DNA of 64,000 nucleotides from Streptomyces sp. CG1 (GCF_041080625.1 NZ_CP163518.1:9169501-9233500); one strand, 5' to 3'; counted from the stretch's first letter, positions 27,041 through 36,575 are shown. Program-made: numbers and translations. Notes: generated from the sequence alone by a model not told the origin.

Positions 27041-27613
27041 TCAGGGCGCTGCCGCTGAGGCCTCCTTCGCCGCTCGCTCGACCCGGCCGACATGCTCGGG
27101 ATCGTGCGGTGCGACATTGGGTCCGTCCGGCCGCTGGCCCGCCGCCCCGTCGATCAACTCCCTTACGACGTCGGCGTGTCCGGCGTGCCGGTGGGTCTCG
27201 GCGATCATGTGGGTGAGGATCCGGTGCAGGGTCATGCCCTTGTCCGGGCCGCCCGGTATCCGGCCCACCGCGTCGAGCGGGAGCGCGGCGATGGTCTCGT
27301 CGGAGTGTGCCCACGCGGTCCGGTACCCGGTGACGATGTCCTCGCGTGCCTCGTCGGCCCGCGCCCACAGGTCGGCGTCCGGCTCCGCGTCCCCGGTGAT
27401 CCACAGCGGTGTCCCGGCGAACGGCCGGCCGAACGTCGCCCCGAAGTACAGCGCCTCGGCGCCGGTCAGATGCTTCACCAGGCCCAGCAGATTCGTTCCG
27501 GTCGGGGTGAGCGGGCGGCGCACGTCGTACTCCGACAAGCCCTCCAGCTTCCACAGCAGCACGTCGCGTGCGTCCTGCAGATACACGCGCAGGTCGTCCT
27601 TGGGATCCGTCAT
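27041..27613 (-). CDS. DinB/DUF664-family protein
   Basis: The 190-residue four-helix-bundle protein starts with a typical DUF664 stretch (LLWKLEGLSEYDVRRPLTPTGTNLLGLVKHL). The metal-binding histidines of the DinB fold are visible at VKHLTG and in HMIAETHRHAGHADVVREL. Members include thiol S-transferases that use mycothiol or bacillithiol. The last residues (AAKEASAAAP) run into a dispersed repeat and may be poorly conserved. It converges on the ABC-F gene. Confidence 0.88.
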   Translation of the reverse strand: MTDPKDDLRVYLQDARDVLLWKLEGLSEYDVRRPLTPTGTNLLGLVKHLTGAEALYFGATFGRPFAGTPLWITGDAEPDADLWARADEAREDIVTGYRTAWAHSDETIAALPLDAVGRIPGGPDKGMTLHRILTHMIAETHRHAGHADVVRELIDGAAGQRPDGPNVAPHDPEHVGRVERAAKEASAAAP

Positions 27614-27640
27614 GCGGCCAGTCTGCCGACGGGACGATCT

Positions 27641-28219
27641 TCAGGCCACGGGATTGCGCGGGAGACGGCGGGCCAGCTGGGGGTAGTCGACGACGAGGCC
27701 GGCCGTGTCCAGTTCCAGGTCGCTGCGGAAGTCACCGGAGGCGTACCGCACGCGTGCGCCGCCCTCGGCGCGGGCGAGATGGGTGTACGTCTGCCGGGAC
27801 GGCCGTACCGTCAGATCCGGGACCGACACCCAGGCCATCAGGAACTGCCGCTCGCCCGGCCCCCGGTGGAGTCCGTGCCGCAGTACCGGCATCGTGTTGG
27901 TGAGCGGGCACATGCCCAGGTCGCAGTCGAGGGCGCCGTCGACGTCCGGCAGCTGAGCGCCGTTCGCCGTCCAGTGGCCGTGTCCGTCGTGCCGTAGACC
28001 GAGGGTGCGCGTGCCGCTCTCCGTCTCGGCCGTGACGTGCAGACGGCGGGTCACGTACCCGTCCGCAGTCTCAAGTTCGTACGTGATCCAGTACGGCTCC
28101 GGCAGCGTGCCCACCGCCCGGCCGTGCGCGGTGAGCGTGCCGTCGCCCAGTTCGGCCCAGGCGGTCTCGTACCCCCGGCTCCCGCTGACGTTCCAGGTGA
28201 TGACGCGTGTGGTCGGCAT
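27641..28219 (-). CDS. Putative glycolipid-binding family protein (PF06475 type)
   Basis: The 192-residue beta-rich protein has the family pattern: a first strand (RVITWNVSG), YELETADGYVTRRLHV, the DVDGALDCDLGMCPLTNTMPVLR block, and a closing YTHLARAEGGARVRYASGDF. These are typical of the glycolipid-binding fold, one beta-barrel with a lipid cavity. The ATG at 28219 is chosen over a GTG three codons upstream. Its stop is 28 bp upstream of the DinB start on the same strand, so they may be co-transcribed. Ligand unknown. Confidence 0.85.
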   Translation of the reverse strand: MPTTRVITWNVSGSRGYETAWAELGDGTLTAHGRAVGTLPEPYWITYELETADGYVTRRLHVTAETESGTRTLGLRHDGHGHWTANGAQLPDVDGALDCDLGMCPLTNTMPVLRHGLHRGPGERQFLMAWVSVPDLTVRPSRQTYTHLARAEGGARVRYASGDFRSDLELDTAGLVVDYPQLARRLPRNPVA

Positions 28220-28273
28220 ACCCGGCACCGTACGGCACGGGGCCGGAGCCGCAATGGCCCCGGCCCCGTCCGG

Positions 28274-30679
28274 TCAGCGCTTCTTCGGGTCGAGCAGACC
28301 CGCGCGGCGCAGCGCGTCGGCCATCGCGCTGTTGGCCGGGGCCGGCGCCTGCCGTCCACCCCGGTCGCCACCACCGCCGCCGCGGCCCTGCCGCTGTCCC
28401 TGGCCCTGACCCTGGCCGCCCTGCCGCTGCTGGGGCGGGCGACCGCCCCCGCGCTGCTGCCGGCCGCCGCCCTGGCCGCCCTGCGGGGCCGCCTCGTCGT
28501 CCAGGCGCAGGGTCAGCGCGATCCGCTTGCGCGGGATGTCCACGTCCAGGACCTTCACCTTGACGATGTCACCCGGCTTGGCGACATCGCGCGGGTCCTT
28601 GACGAACGTCCTGGACATCGCCGACACATGGACCAGGCCGTCCTGGTGGACGCCGACGTCCACGAACGCGCCGAAGGCGGCCACGTTCGTCACCACGCCC
28701 TCGAGGATCATCCCGGCGGACAGGTCGGAGATCTTCTCCACGCCCTCCTTGAAGGTGGCCGTCTTGAAGGCCGGACGCGGGTCGCGCCCCGGCTTCTCCA
28801 GTTCCTTGAGAATGTCCGTCACCGTCGGCAGACCGAAGGTGTCGTCCACGAATTCGGCCGGCTTCAGCGAGCGCAGCACACCTGTGTTGCCGATGAGGGA
28901 GGCCACCTCCTGGCCGGTGGTCTTCACCATGCGGCGGACCACCGGGTAGGCCTCGGGGTGCACGCTGGAGAAGTCCAGCGGGTCGTCGCCGCCGCGGATG
29001 CGCAGGAAGCCCGCGCACTGCTCGAACGCCTTCGGGCCGAGCCGCGCCACCTTCTTCAGCTGCGAGCGGGACGTGAACGGGCCGTTCGTGTCCCGGTGCG
29101 CCACGATGTTCTCGGCGAGGCCCGAGGAGATGCCGGACACGCGCGAAAGCAGCGGTACGGACGCGGTGTTGACGTCCACGCCGACGCCGTTCACACAGTC
29201 CTCGACCACCGCGTCCAGCGAGCGGGACAGCTTCACCTCGGACAGGTCGTGCTGGTACTGGCCGACGCCGATGGACTTCGGGTCGATCTTCACCAGTTCG
29301 GCCAGCGGGTCCTGCAGCCGTCGCGCGATGGACACCGCGCCGCGCAGCGACACGTCCATGCCGGGCAGCTCCTGCGAGGCGTACTGCGACGCCGAGTACA
29401 CCGACGCGCCCGCCTCGGACACCATCACCTTGGTGAGCTTCAACTCCGGGTGCCTGGTGATCAGTTCACCGGCGAGCTTGTCGGTCTCGCGGGACGCGGT
29501 GCCGTTGCCGATCGCGATCAGCTCGACCGTGTGCTCCTTCGCGAGCCGCGCCAGCTTGGCGATCGCATCGTCCCACTTGTTGGCCGGGACGTGCGGGTAG
29601 ATCACGTCCGTGGCGACGGCCTTGCCGGTCGCGTCGACCACGGCCACCTTCACGCCCGTACGGAAACCGGGGTCCAGGCCGAGCGTCGCGCGGGTGCCGG
29701 CCGGGGCGGCCAGCAGCAGGTCGCGCAGGTTGGCGGCGAAGACGTTGACCGCCTCGTCCTCCGCGGCCGTACGCAGCCTGAGGCGCAGGTCGATGCCGAG
29801 GTGGACGAGGATGCGGGTGCGCCAGGCCCAGCGGACCGTGTCCGTCAGCCACTTGTCGGCGGGACGGCCCCGGTCGGCGATCGCGAACCGGTGCGCGACG
29901 ATGCCCTCGTACGAGGAGGGGCCCTCCGTGGGTTCCTCCGGCTCCAGGACGAGGTCGAGGACCTCCTCCTTCTCGCCGCGCAGCATCGCGAGGATCCGGT
30001 GCGAGGGCAGCTCGGTGAACGGCTCGGCGAAGTCGAAGTAGTCGGCGAACTTGGCGCCCGCCTCCTCCTTGCCCTCGCGCACCTTCGCGGCCAGCCGGCC
30101 GCGCACCCACATGCGCTCACGCAGCTCGCCGATCAGGTCCGCGTCCTCCGAGAACCGCTCGGTGAGGATCGCCCGCGCGCCGTCCAGGGCGGCCTGCGGA
30201 TCGGCGACGCCCTTGCCGGCGTCCACGAACGCGGCGGCGGCCGCCAGCGGCTCCACCGTCGGATCGCCCAGCAGGCCCTCCGCCAGCGGCTCCAGACCGG
30301 CCTCGCGCGCGATCTGCGCCTTGGTGCGCCGCTTGGGCTTGTACGGGAGGTAGATGTCCTCCAGTCGCGCCTTGGTCTCGGCGCCGCGGATCTGTGCCTC
30401 CAGCTCGTCGGTGAGCTTGCCCTGCTCGCGCACCGACTCCAGGATCGCGGTCCGCCGCTCCTCCAGCTCCCGCAGATAGCGCAGCCGCTCCTCGAGCGTG
30501 CGCAGCTGCGCGTCGTCGAGCATCTCGGTCGCTTCCTTGCGGTAGCGGGCGATGAAGGGCACGGTCGAACCGCCGTCGAGCAGTTCCACTGCGGCCTTCA
30601 CCTGCCGCTCCCGTACGCCGAGTTCCTCGGCGATCCTGCCTTCGATGGATCCTGCTTCGATGGATCCGGGTGTCGTCAC
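28274..30679 (-). CDS. tex: Tex-family transcription accessory protein
   Basis: The 801-residue protein has the Tex order: N-terminal helix-turn-helix region ([35 protein letters not shown]), a YqgF/RNase H-like domain ([17 protein letters not shown]), helix-hairpin-helix motifs ([16 protein letters not shown]) and a C-terminal S1 RNA-binding domain ([31 protein letters not shown]). A Gly/Gln/Arg-rich low-complexity tail of about 60 residues precedes the final conserved helix. Tex binds nucleic acid and affects transcription and translation. The GTG start at 30679 leads into a short in-frame tandem repeat ([10 protein letters not shown]). Confidence 0.94.
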   Translation of the reverse strand: MTTPGSIEAGSIEGRIAEELGVRERQVKAAVELLDGGSTVPFIARYRKEATEMLDDAQLRTLEERLRYLRELEERRTAILESVREQGKLTDELEAQIRGAETKARLEDIYLPYKPKRRTKAQIAREAGLEPLAEGLLGDPTVEPLAAAAAFVDAGKGVADPQAALDGARAILTERFSEDADLIGELRERMWVRGRLAAKVREGKEEAGAKFADYFDFAEPFTELPSHRILAMLRGEKEEVLDLVLEPEEPTEGPSSYEGIVAHRFAIADRGRPADKWLTDTVRWAWRTRILVHLGIDLRLRLRTAAEDEAVNVFAANLRDLLLAAPAGTRATLGLDPGFRTGVKVAVVDATGKAVATDVIYPHVPANKWDDAIAKLARLAKEHTVELIAIGNGTASRETDKLAGELITRHPELKLTKVMVSEAGASVYSASQYASQELPGMDVSLRGAVSIARRLQDPLAELVKIDPKSIGVGQYQHDLSEVKLSRSLDAVVEDCVNGVGVDVNTASVPLLSRVSGISSGLAENIVAHRDTNGPFTSRSQLKKVARLGPKAFEQCAGFLRIRGGDDPLDFSSVHPEAYPVVRRMVKTTGQEVASLIGNTGVLRSLKPAEFVDDTFGLPTVTDILKELEKPGRDPRPAFKTATFKEGVEKISDLSAGMILEGVVTNVAAFGAFVDVGVHQDGLVHVSAMSRTFVKDPRDVAKPGDIVKVKVLDVDIPRKRIALTLRLDDEAAPQGGQGGGRQQRGGGRPPQQRQGGQGQGQGQRQGRGGGGGDRGGRQAPAPANSAMADALRRAGLLDPKKR
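30633..30667 (-). repeat. 15-bp tandem duplication in the tex N-terminus
   Basis: The unit CTTCGATGGATCCTG occurs twice in tandem (30640-30654, then 30655-30667 partial), preceded by a near copy of its 3' end. It encodes the doubled [10 protein letters not shown]. The period is a multiple of three, so the frame is kept. It looks like recent replication slippage. Confidence 0.6.
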
Positions 30680-30879
30680 GATCCCGTACCGCCTTCTCCA
30701 CTGAGGTTGCGCGGCAATTGTGGCAGGTGACACCGACAACCGGGGATCAGGGCGGGTCCCCGGCGGGCCGCGGCGGCACTTCCGCGAGGGCACGGAACAC
30801 GCAGGTCTCCCAGTCGATGGCAGAAAAGGTGGGAAACGCGTCATTGCCGCCATGCCGCCGGCGGCGAAGAATCGAAGGC

Positions 30880-31839
30880 ATGGCGCAGCGAACCCTTCTC
30901 TTCGTCCTCTTCGACGGCGTCCAGAGCCTCGACGTCACCGGCCCGCTGGAGGTGTTCGCCGGCGCCGAGAAGCACACACCGGGCACCTACCGGGTCCGTA
31001 CGGCCTCCCTGGACGGCGGCCCGGTGCGCACCTCCAGCGGTCTGACCCTCGTACCGGACGAGGCACTCACCACGGCCCCCGACCCGCACACCCTGCTGGT
31101 TCCCGGCGGCCAGGGCACGCGTCTGCCCGACCCGCGGCTGATCGCCTGGCTGCGCGCCCGCGGACCGCGCGTCCCGCGGCTGGTCTCGGTGTGCACGGGC
31201 GCCATCCTGGTCGCCGCCGCGGGACTCCTCGACGGCCGCCGGGCGACCACCCACTGGGCCTACTGCGACAAGCTCGCCCGCGACCACCCGGCCGTCGCCG
31301 TGGATCCCGAGCCCATCTACGTCCGGGACGGGCACGTCGCCACCTCGGCCGGGGTGACCTCCGGCATCGACCTGGCCCTCGCCCTGGTCGAGGAGGACCT
31401 GGACCGGGACGTCGCCCTCGCCGTCGCCCGGCACCTGGTGGTCTTCCTGCGCCGCCCCGGCAACCAGGCACAGTTCAGCGCCCAGCTCGCCGCCCAGACC
31501 GCGCAGCGCGCACCCCTGCGGGAGGTCCAGAGCTGGATCACCGAGCACCCGGCCGGCGACCTCACGGTCGAGTCGCTCGCCGCCCGGGCCCGCCTGTCAC
31601 CCCGCCACTTCGCCCGCGCCTTCCGCGAGGAGACCGGCATGACACCCGGCCGCTACGTCGACCGGGTCCGCCTGGAACACGCCCGCCGCCTGCTGGAGGA
31701 CACCGCCGGCGGCATCGAGGAGATCGCCCGCGCCAGCGGCTACGGAACCCCCGAGGCCATGCGCCGCGCCTTCGTCAAAGCCCTTGGCACGGCCCCCGCC
31801 GAATACCGCCGCCGCTTCCGCCCCGCCACCGCCCACTGA
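30880..31839 (+). CDS. GlxA-type regulator: DJ-1/PfpI domain fused to AraC DNA-binding domain
   Basis: The 319-residue protein combines a DJ-1/PfpI domain (residues about 4-165, nucleophile-elbow Cys in [17 protein letters not shown]) with a C-terminal AraC helix-turn-helix pair (residues about 215-312, ending [25 protein letters not shown]). In S. coelicolor and relatives such proteins sense small metabolites and activate neighbouring genes. The ATG at 30880 has GAAGG close upstream. It starts divergently from tex and precedes a stand-alone DJ-1 gene by 39 bp, its likely target. Confidence 0.9.
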   Translation: MAQRTLLFVLFDGVQSLDVTGPLEVFAGAEKHTPGTYRVRTASLDGGPVRTSSGLTLVPDEALTTAPDPHTLLVPGGQGTRLPDPRLIAWLRARGPRVPRLVSVCTGAILVAAAGLLDGRRATTHWAYCDKLARDHPAVAVDPEPIYVRDGHVATSAGVTSGIDLALALVEEDLDRDVALAVARHLVVFLRRPGNQAQFSAQLAAQTAQRAPLREVQSWITEHPAGDLTVESLAARARLSPRHFARAFREETGMTPGRYVDRVRLEHARRLLEDTAGGIEEIARASGYGTPEAMRRAFVKALGTAPAEYRRRFRPATAH

Positions 31840-31878
31840 CGTGCTGGTGCCCGGCACGCCCACCGAAGGGACAAACCC

Positions 31879-32514
31879 ATGCAGATCGCCATGGTCGTCT
31901 ACGACCGCTTCACTGCCTTGGACGTCGTCGGACCCTACGAGATCCTCAGCCGACTCCCGGACGCGCGGATCGTCTTCGTCGCGGAGCGTCCCGGCCCCGT
32001 GCGCACCGACACCGGCTCTCTCGCCGTCACCGCCGACAAAGCCCTGGCCGAGGTGCCCGGTCCGGACCTCCTGGTGGTCTCGGGCGGGCCCGGCACGGTC
32101 ACCCAGCTGGAGAACCCGGTTCTGCTGGACTGGCTGCGCGTCGCCGACGCGACGAGTACCTGGACGACAGCGGTCTGCTCCGGCTCGCTGCTGCTGGCCG
32201 CCGCGGGACTGCTGCGCGGCCGCCGCGCGACCAGCCACTGGACCGCCCTGGACGTGCTGGAGAGGTTCGGTGCCGAACCGACGGGGGAGCGGGTCGTGAC
32301 CGACGGCAAGTACGTCACCGCCGCCGGGGTCTCCTCCGGTATCGACATGGCGCTCACCCTGACCGGCCGGATCGCGGGCGACGAGCACGCCCAGGCCGTC
32401 CAGCTGTTGACCGAGTACGATCCCCAGCCGCCCTACGACGCCGGTTCCCCGCAGAAGGCGCCCGCGCACCTCGTCGAGGAACTGCGCTCGGGCAGCCGGT
32501 TCAGCCTGACGTAG
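31879..32514 (+). CDS. DJ-1/PfpI-family protein
   Basis: The 211-residue protein has the DJ-1 fold with the elbow Cys in TAVCSGSLLLAAAGLLRGR and the acidic partner near the N-terminus (YDRFTALDVVGPYEIL). It resembles isonitrile hydratase and amidotransferase-like members. AAGGGA lies 8 nt before the ATG. It follows the GlxA-type regulator closely and shares the ALDVVGPYE type start, as if the pair arose by duplication with and without the AraC domain. Its last 14 bp overlap the convergent crotonase gene. Confidence 0.88.
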   Translation: MQIAMVVYDRFTALDVVGPYEILSRLPDARIVFVAERPGPVRTDTGSLAVTADKALAEVPGPDLLVVSGGPGTVTQLENPVLLDWLRVADATSTWTTAVCSGSLLLAAAGLLRGRRATSHWTALDVLERFGAEPTGERVVTDGKYVTAAGVSSGIDMALTLTGRIAGDEHAQAVQLLTEYDPQPPYDAGSPQKAPAHLVEELRSGSRFSLT

Positions 32515-33256
32515 ACACGCTCCAGGTGAAGCGCGGCTGCCGGCGCTCCAGGAACGCGGCGACCCCTTCCGCGGTGTCGGGGTTGCCCTGGGCCCGCTCG
32601 GCCCAGTGGGCGTCCCGGTCGGTCCGGCCGCCCGCGAACTCCTTCGCGGCGGCCTGGGTCAGCTGCGAGCGGGAGACCAGGATCCGGGTCAACTCCGCGA
32701 CCCGCTTGTCCAGTTCGCCCTCCGGCAGTACCTCGTCCACCAGCCCGGTGCCGAGCGCCCGCCCGGCGTCGAGCAACTCGGCTGTGAACAGCAGGTACTT
32801 GGCGGTGGCCGGGCCCACCAGCGACACCAGCCGGCGGGTCGATGAGGCCGGATAGACGATCCCGAGCCGCGCCGGCGTCACCCCGAACAGTGCGCCCTCC
32901 TCGGCCAGCCGCAGATCGCAGGCCGCCGCGAGCTGCGCCCCGCCGCCCACGCAGTGCCCGCGCACGGCGGCCAGGGTCGGCTTGGGAAACGCGGCGAGCG
33001 CCTCCTCGGCCGCCACCGCGAGCGCCTGGGCCTCGGCCGGTGAGCCCTGGAGCGTGCTGATGTCGGCGCCCGCGCAGAAGGTCCCGCCCTCCCCGGTCAG
33101 CACCAGCGCCCGCACGCCCTGGTCGCACGCGAACGCCTCCAGCAGCGGGGGCAGCGCCCGCCACATGGCCGCGGTCATGGCGTTGCGCTTGGCCGGGTGA
33201 CGGATGACGACGGTGGCGACGGCGCCTTCGATGTGATGCGACAGCTGGGGCTCCAT
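32501..33256 (-). CDS. Enoyl-CoA hydratase/isomerase-family protein lacking both catalytic glutamates
   Basis: The 251-residue crotonase-fold protein has the CoA-binding loop RHPAKRNAMT and the oxyanion segment CAGADISTLQG with HCVGGGAQLAAACDLRLA. In classical hydratases the two catalytic glutamates lie in GGGCEL and in FGQPE; here they are Gln (GGGAQL) and Pro (FGVTPARLG). It is therefore unlikely to be an ordinary hydratase. It may act as an isomerase, a thioesterase-like enzyme or a decarboxylase, all known uses of the fold. Length and oligomerisation helix are normal. It converges on the DJ-1 gene. Confidence 0.85.
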   Translation of the reverse strand: MEPQLSHHIEGAVATVVIRHPAKRNAMTAAMWRALPPLLEAFACDQGVRALVLTGEGGTFCAGADISTLQGSPAEAQALAVAAEEALAAFPKPTLAAVRGHCVGGGAQLAAACDLRLAEEGALFGVTPARLGIVYPASSTRRLVSLVGPATAKYLLFTAELLDAGRALGTGLVDEVLPEGELDKRVAELTRILVSRSQLTQAAAKEFAGGRTDRDAHWAERAQGNPDTAEGVAAFLERRQPRFTWSVSTSG

Positions 33257-33380
33257 GCGCGGATCGTATCGGGGGGCCCGGCGCGGCCGGGAAGAGCGGC
33301 CGGGTCCGGGAACACCCGGCGCGTTACGGGACCCGGCTCAGCGGGGACAAAAAGGGAAGAGGATAGAAGGGAAAAACGGG

Positions 33381-33402
33381 GATCAATAGGCGATCAATCG
33401 GC
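33381..33402. repeat. Tandem 11-bp repeat GATCAATnGGC upstream of the HdeD-like gene
   Basis: GATCAATAGGC (33381-33391) and GATCAATCGGC (33392-33402) abut each other, 19-40 bp before the chosen ATG, next to an A/G-rich stretch that is unusual here. The spacing of one helical turn fits a regulator site. Confidence 0.4.
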
Positions 33403-33420
33403 GCGATGAAGGAGCTGGCG

Positions 33421-34020
33421 ATGGTCAAGGCCGGCAAGCGCACAGACAGGGCGGCGAGCCTGCACCGGGGATTCAGCTTGCTCGCCGTGCTCGGCGTGAT
33501 CCTCGTACTCGCCGGGCTCGTCGGACTCTTCTACACCGCGATCGCCACGCTCACCTCCATGCTGCTGTTCGGCTGGCTGCTGCTGATCGGCGGGATCGTC
33601 GGCCTGCTGCACGCGGTCCAGGCTCGCGGCACCAGCTTCTTCTGGCTCGGCGTCGTCGTCGCCGCCCTCAACATCGCGGCCGGCGTCGTCGTCATCCGGC
33701 TGCCGCACGCGGCGGCCGCCGCGCTGACCATGTTCGCCGCGCTGCTGTTCCTCTCCGCCGGCCTGTTCCGGCTGGTCGGCAGCATGGTCGTGCGCGGACC
33801 CCAGTTCGGCTGGACGCTGCTGCTCGGCGTCTTCGACCTGCTGCTCGGGGTCCTGGTCCTCGGGCATTGGCCGAGCAGCAGCCAGTACGTCATCGGGGCC
33901 TTCTTCTCGCTCGCCCTGCTCTTCGACGGTCTCGGTCTCGTGGCCACCGGCTACGGCGGGCGCCGTATCGTCGGGCTCGTCTCCGAGCCGGGGCCGCGCG
34001 GGCCCATACCACCCGACTAG
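33421..34020 (+). CDS. HdeD/DUF308-family membrane protein
   Basis: The 199-residue protein has six hydrophobic segments in three repeated pairs (LLAVLGVILVLAGLVGLFYT, LLFGWLLLIGGIVGLLHAV and so on), with the HdeD pattern of Gly-rich helices. HdeD is an acid-resistance membrane protein in Escherichia; in actinomycetes the role is unknown. The ATG at 33421 is preferred because AAGGAG stands 6 nt upstream of it; the ATG at 33406 lies before that site. It is a single gene between convergent and unrelated neighbours. Confidence 0.85.
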   Translation: MVKAGKRTDRAASLHRGFSLLAVLGVILVLAGLVGLFYTAIATLTSMLLFGWLLLIGGIVGLLHAVQARGTSFFWLGVVVAALNIAAGVVVIRLPHAAAAALTMFAALLFLSAGLFRLVGSMVVRGPQFGWTLLLGVFDLLLGVLVLGHWPSSSQYVIGAFFSLALLFDGLGLVATGYGGRRIVGLVSEPGPRGPIPPD

Positions 34021-34194
34021 TTCGCGAACCGGCGTCCCGGCGACAGGAACAGTCCTACACGTGACCGTGTCATACGCACTCGGTCAGAAACCGCCCGATA
34101 CCCGCTGACTTGTGTTCAGGCATGCGGACCGGCGCGGATCGTTACCAACACTCGACGTGTGGTGACAATCGAGCGCGAGGGTGGCGACCGGACG

Positions 34195-34686
34195 ATGGAC
34201 AACCACGGGCGCGGGGACGGCCCGCGCCCAGCGGGGGCCGAGCGGCCGCCCGATCCGCTGCCGTACGAGGGCGTCTGGCGCTTCACCGCCGCCGCGGTGG
34301 ACGCCTCGGTCCCGCAGGCCCGGCATGCCGTCCGGGACCTGCTGCTGCGCCAGGGCGTGCCGGTCTCCGACGAGCTGGAGTACGGCCTGCTGCTGATCGT
34401 CTCCGAGCTGGTCACCAACGCGGTCCGGCACGCGGCGCTGCTGTCGCCGACGCTGGCCGTGGAGGTCGCCGTCGGAGCCGAGTGGGTGCGGGTGTCCGTG
34501 GAGGACAACCATCCCTACCGCCCGACGGCCCTGGAGGCCGACCACGGCCAGACCGGCGGCCGGGGCCTGCTCCTGGTCCGCGAGGTGGCGCGGGAGGCGG
34601 GCGGAACCGTCGACGTGGAGCACACCGCGAGCGGCGGCAAGGTGATCTGGGCCGCCCTGCCGCTCAAGCCCGCGACACTGCCGTAG
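34195..34686 (+). CDS. RsbW/SpoIIAB-like ATP-binding protein (HATPase_c anti-sigma type)
   Basis: The product of about 163 residues is a stand-alone GHKL ATPase. The N box is visible as LIVSELVTNAVRHA and the G2 box as GQTGGRGLLLVREVA, ending in a GGKVIWAALPL strand. Streptomyces has dozens of these; they act as anti-sigma factor kinases or partners of phosphatases. No sigma factor or anti-anti-sigma gene is adjacent, so it is an orphan. The N-terminal Pro-rich stretch is variable. The start could also be a GTG at 34159; neither start has a good ribosome-binding site. Confidence 0.8.
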   Translation: MDNHGRGDGPRPAGAERPPDPLPYEGVWRFTAAAVDASVPQARHAVRDLLLRQGVPVSDELEYGLLLIVSELVTNAVRHAALLSPTLAVEVAVGAEWVRVSVEDNHPYRPTALEADHGQTGGRGLLLVREVAREAGGTVDVEHTASGGKVIWAALPLKPATLP

Positions 34687-34770
34687 CGCCCCGTGAGGCT
34701 GCCGTAGCGCCGTAGCCCCTCGCGAGGCTGTCGTAGGGCCGTGGCCCCCGTGACGCTGCCGCAGCGCTTG

Positions 34771-35364
34771 TCACCAGCCCGCGGACGGGCCCGTCAGTTC
34801 CCTGATCGCCGGGCGGGCCGCGTCCAGGACGGTCATGAACCACGCCGAGAACGGGTCGCGCTCGTGCCGCTCCGTCAGCTCGGCCGCCGTCACGAAGGCG
34901 GTCCCGCCGATCTCCTCCGGGTCCGGGGCGAGCGGCGCCTGCACCAGGCCGACGAACAGGTGGTTGTACTCCTGCTCGACCAGGCCCGAGGCCGGGTCCG
35001 GGTGGTTGTAGCGGACCCGGCCCGCCTCCGCGAGCAGCGAGGGGGACACACCCAGCTCCTCGAACGTGCGCCGGGCCGCGGCGGCGAACGGCGCTTCACC
35101 GGGGAAGGGGTGGCCGCAGCAGGTGTTGGACCAGACACCGGGGGAGTGGTACTTGCCGAGGGCCCGCTGCTGGAGCAGCAGCCGGCCCTGTTCGTCGAAG
35201 AGGAACACCGAGAACGCGCGGTGCAGCTGCCCGGGAGGCTGGTGGGCGGCGAGCTTCTCCGCCGTACCGATAGTGACACCCTTCTCGTCGACCAGTTCCA
35301 GCAGAATCGCCTCTTCGGTGCCATTCGACGTGCTGTGCGTCGCGGTGGCAGGTGTGATCGGCAT
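34771..35364 (-). CDS. idi: Isopentenyl-diphosphate delta-isomerase, type I
   Basis: The 197-residue Nudix-fold enzyme interconverts IPP and DMAPP. Catalytic Cys83 lies in SNTCCGHPFPGE, the metal-binding HRAFSVFLF at residues 48-56, and the catalytic Glu in VEQEYNHLFVG. The ATG at 35364 is chosen because GAAGG stands 6 nt upstream; an ATG two codons earlier touches that site. It serves isoprenoid supply. The hopanoid operon, with two MEP-pathway genes, lies 10 kb downstream, and the MEP route makes both isomers, so idi tunes their ratio. Confidence 0.93.
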   Translation of the reverse strand: MPITPATATHSTSNGTEEAILLELVDEKGVTIGTAEKLAAHQPPGQLHRAFSVFLFDEQGRLLLQQRALGKYHSPGVWSNTCCGHPFPGEAPFAAAARRTFEELGVSPSLLAEAGRVRYNHPDPASGLVEQEYNHLFVGLVQAPLAPDPEEIGGTAFVTAAELTERHERDPFSAWFMTVLDAARPAIRELTGPSAGW

Positions 35365-35539
35365 ACCCATCCTTCGCCTCGGTCTTCGCACCCCAAGTCT
35401 GCCGTACGAATCCGGCACTCCCGGCACTTTCCGCCATGTCGACGCGCGGCGCGGTGCCGGAAGCCGGACCCGGTAGATCATCGTGCCCGGTCGGAGAAGC
35501 ACGGAATCGCCCGGGAATGTCGAACTCCCGGGCGAACCG

Positions 35540-36481
35540 TCAGTGGCACAGGCGAGCCTCGTGCTCCGCGTGCCCGCCCGGCTCCAGCTGGAAGGTGCAG
35601 TGCTCCACGTCGAAGTGATCACCGAGGCAGCCCTGCAGCTCGTGGAGCATCTTCTCGTGGCCGATGGCGCTGAGCGCGTCCAAGCTGACCACCACGTGCG
35701 CCGACAGCACCGGCATGCCCGAAGTGATCGTCCAGGCGTGCAGGTCGTGTACGTCCTCCACGCCGTCCAGCGCCAGGATGTGCGCCCTCACCTCGGTCAT
35801 GTCGACGTTCTTCGGGGCCGCTTCCAGCAGTACGTCCAGCGTCTCGCGCAGCAGCTTCAGCGTCCTCGGCACGATCATCAGGCCGATGACGATCGAGGCG
35901 ACGGGGTCGGCGATCTGCCAGCCGGTGGTCAGGATCACCGCGCCGGAGAGCAGCACCGCCCCCGAGCCCAGCGCGTCGGCGGCGACCTCCAGGAAGGCAC
36001 CGCGCACGTTCAGGCTCTCCTTCTGCCCGCGCATCAGCAGGGTCAGCGAGACCGAGTTCGCGACCAGGCCGATCAGACCGAACACGACCATCAGGCCGCC
36101 GCGGGTGTCCGCGGGCGTCACGAACCGCTCGACCGCCTCGTACAGGACGTATCCGCCGACCCCGAGCAGCAGCAGACAGTTGGCCAGGGCGGCGAGGATC
36201 TCGGCACGGGCGTAGCCGAAGGTGCGGTTGGTGCTCGGCGGGCGGTTCGCGAAGTGGATCGCGAGCAGGGCCATGCCGAGGCCCACCGCGTCGGTCGCCA
36301 TGTGCGCCGCGTCCGCGATCAGCGCGAGCGAGTCCGCGAGCAGACCGCCGACGATCTCCACCACCATGATCGTGAGCGTGATGCCCAGCGCGATCCGCAG
36401 TCGGCCCCGGTACGCCGCCGCGGCCGTACCCGTGGCCGGCGCATGGCTGTGCGCATGCCCGTGGTCGTGCCCTGCCCCCAT
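35540..36481 (-). CDS. Cation diffusion facilitator (CDF) metal transporter
   Basis: The 313-residue protein has a His-rich N-terminus (HDHGHAHSHAP), six membrane segments and a C-terminal cytoplasmic domain with paired His residues (HDLHAWTITSG). Site A in segment 2 is the usual H60xxxD64 of zinc-type CDFs, but segment 5 has E165xxxD169 where CzcD-type members have HxxxD. It exports divalent metal, probably Zn or Co, by proton exchange. GGAAGGGCG precedes the ATG. Its 3' end is 176 bp from idi in the same direction. Confidence 0.92.
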   Translation of the reverse strand: MGAGHDHGHAHSHAPATGTAAAAYRGRLRIALGITLTIMVVEIVGGLLADSLALIADAAHMATDAVGLGMALLAIHFANRPPSTNRTFGYARAEILAALANCLLLLGVGGYVLYEAVERFVTPADTRGGLMVVFGLIGLVANSVSLTLLMRGQKESLNVRGAFLEVAADALGSGAVLLSGAVILTTGWQIADPVASIVIGLMIVPRTLKLLRETLDVLLEAAPKNVDMTEVRAHILALDGVEDVHDLHAWTITSGMPVLSAHVVVSLDALSAIGHEKMLHELQGCLGDHFDVEHCTFQLEPGGHAEHEARLCH

Positions 36482-36575
36482 GACAACCGCCCTTCCCTGT
36501 TCCGTCCGGCAGGGCCCAGTGAACTACGGGTGGGGGGTATGGGGCAACGCGGCACTGAACACCGTTGTCATGTGC

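Noticed and set aside
28037..30730. 897-residue plus-strand frame opposite tex
   Set aside because: It lies antisense to a full Tex protein; composition is that of a mirrored frame.
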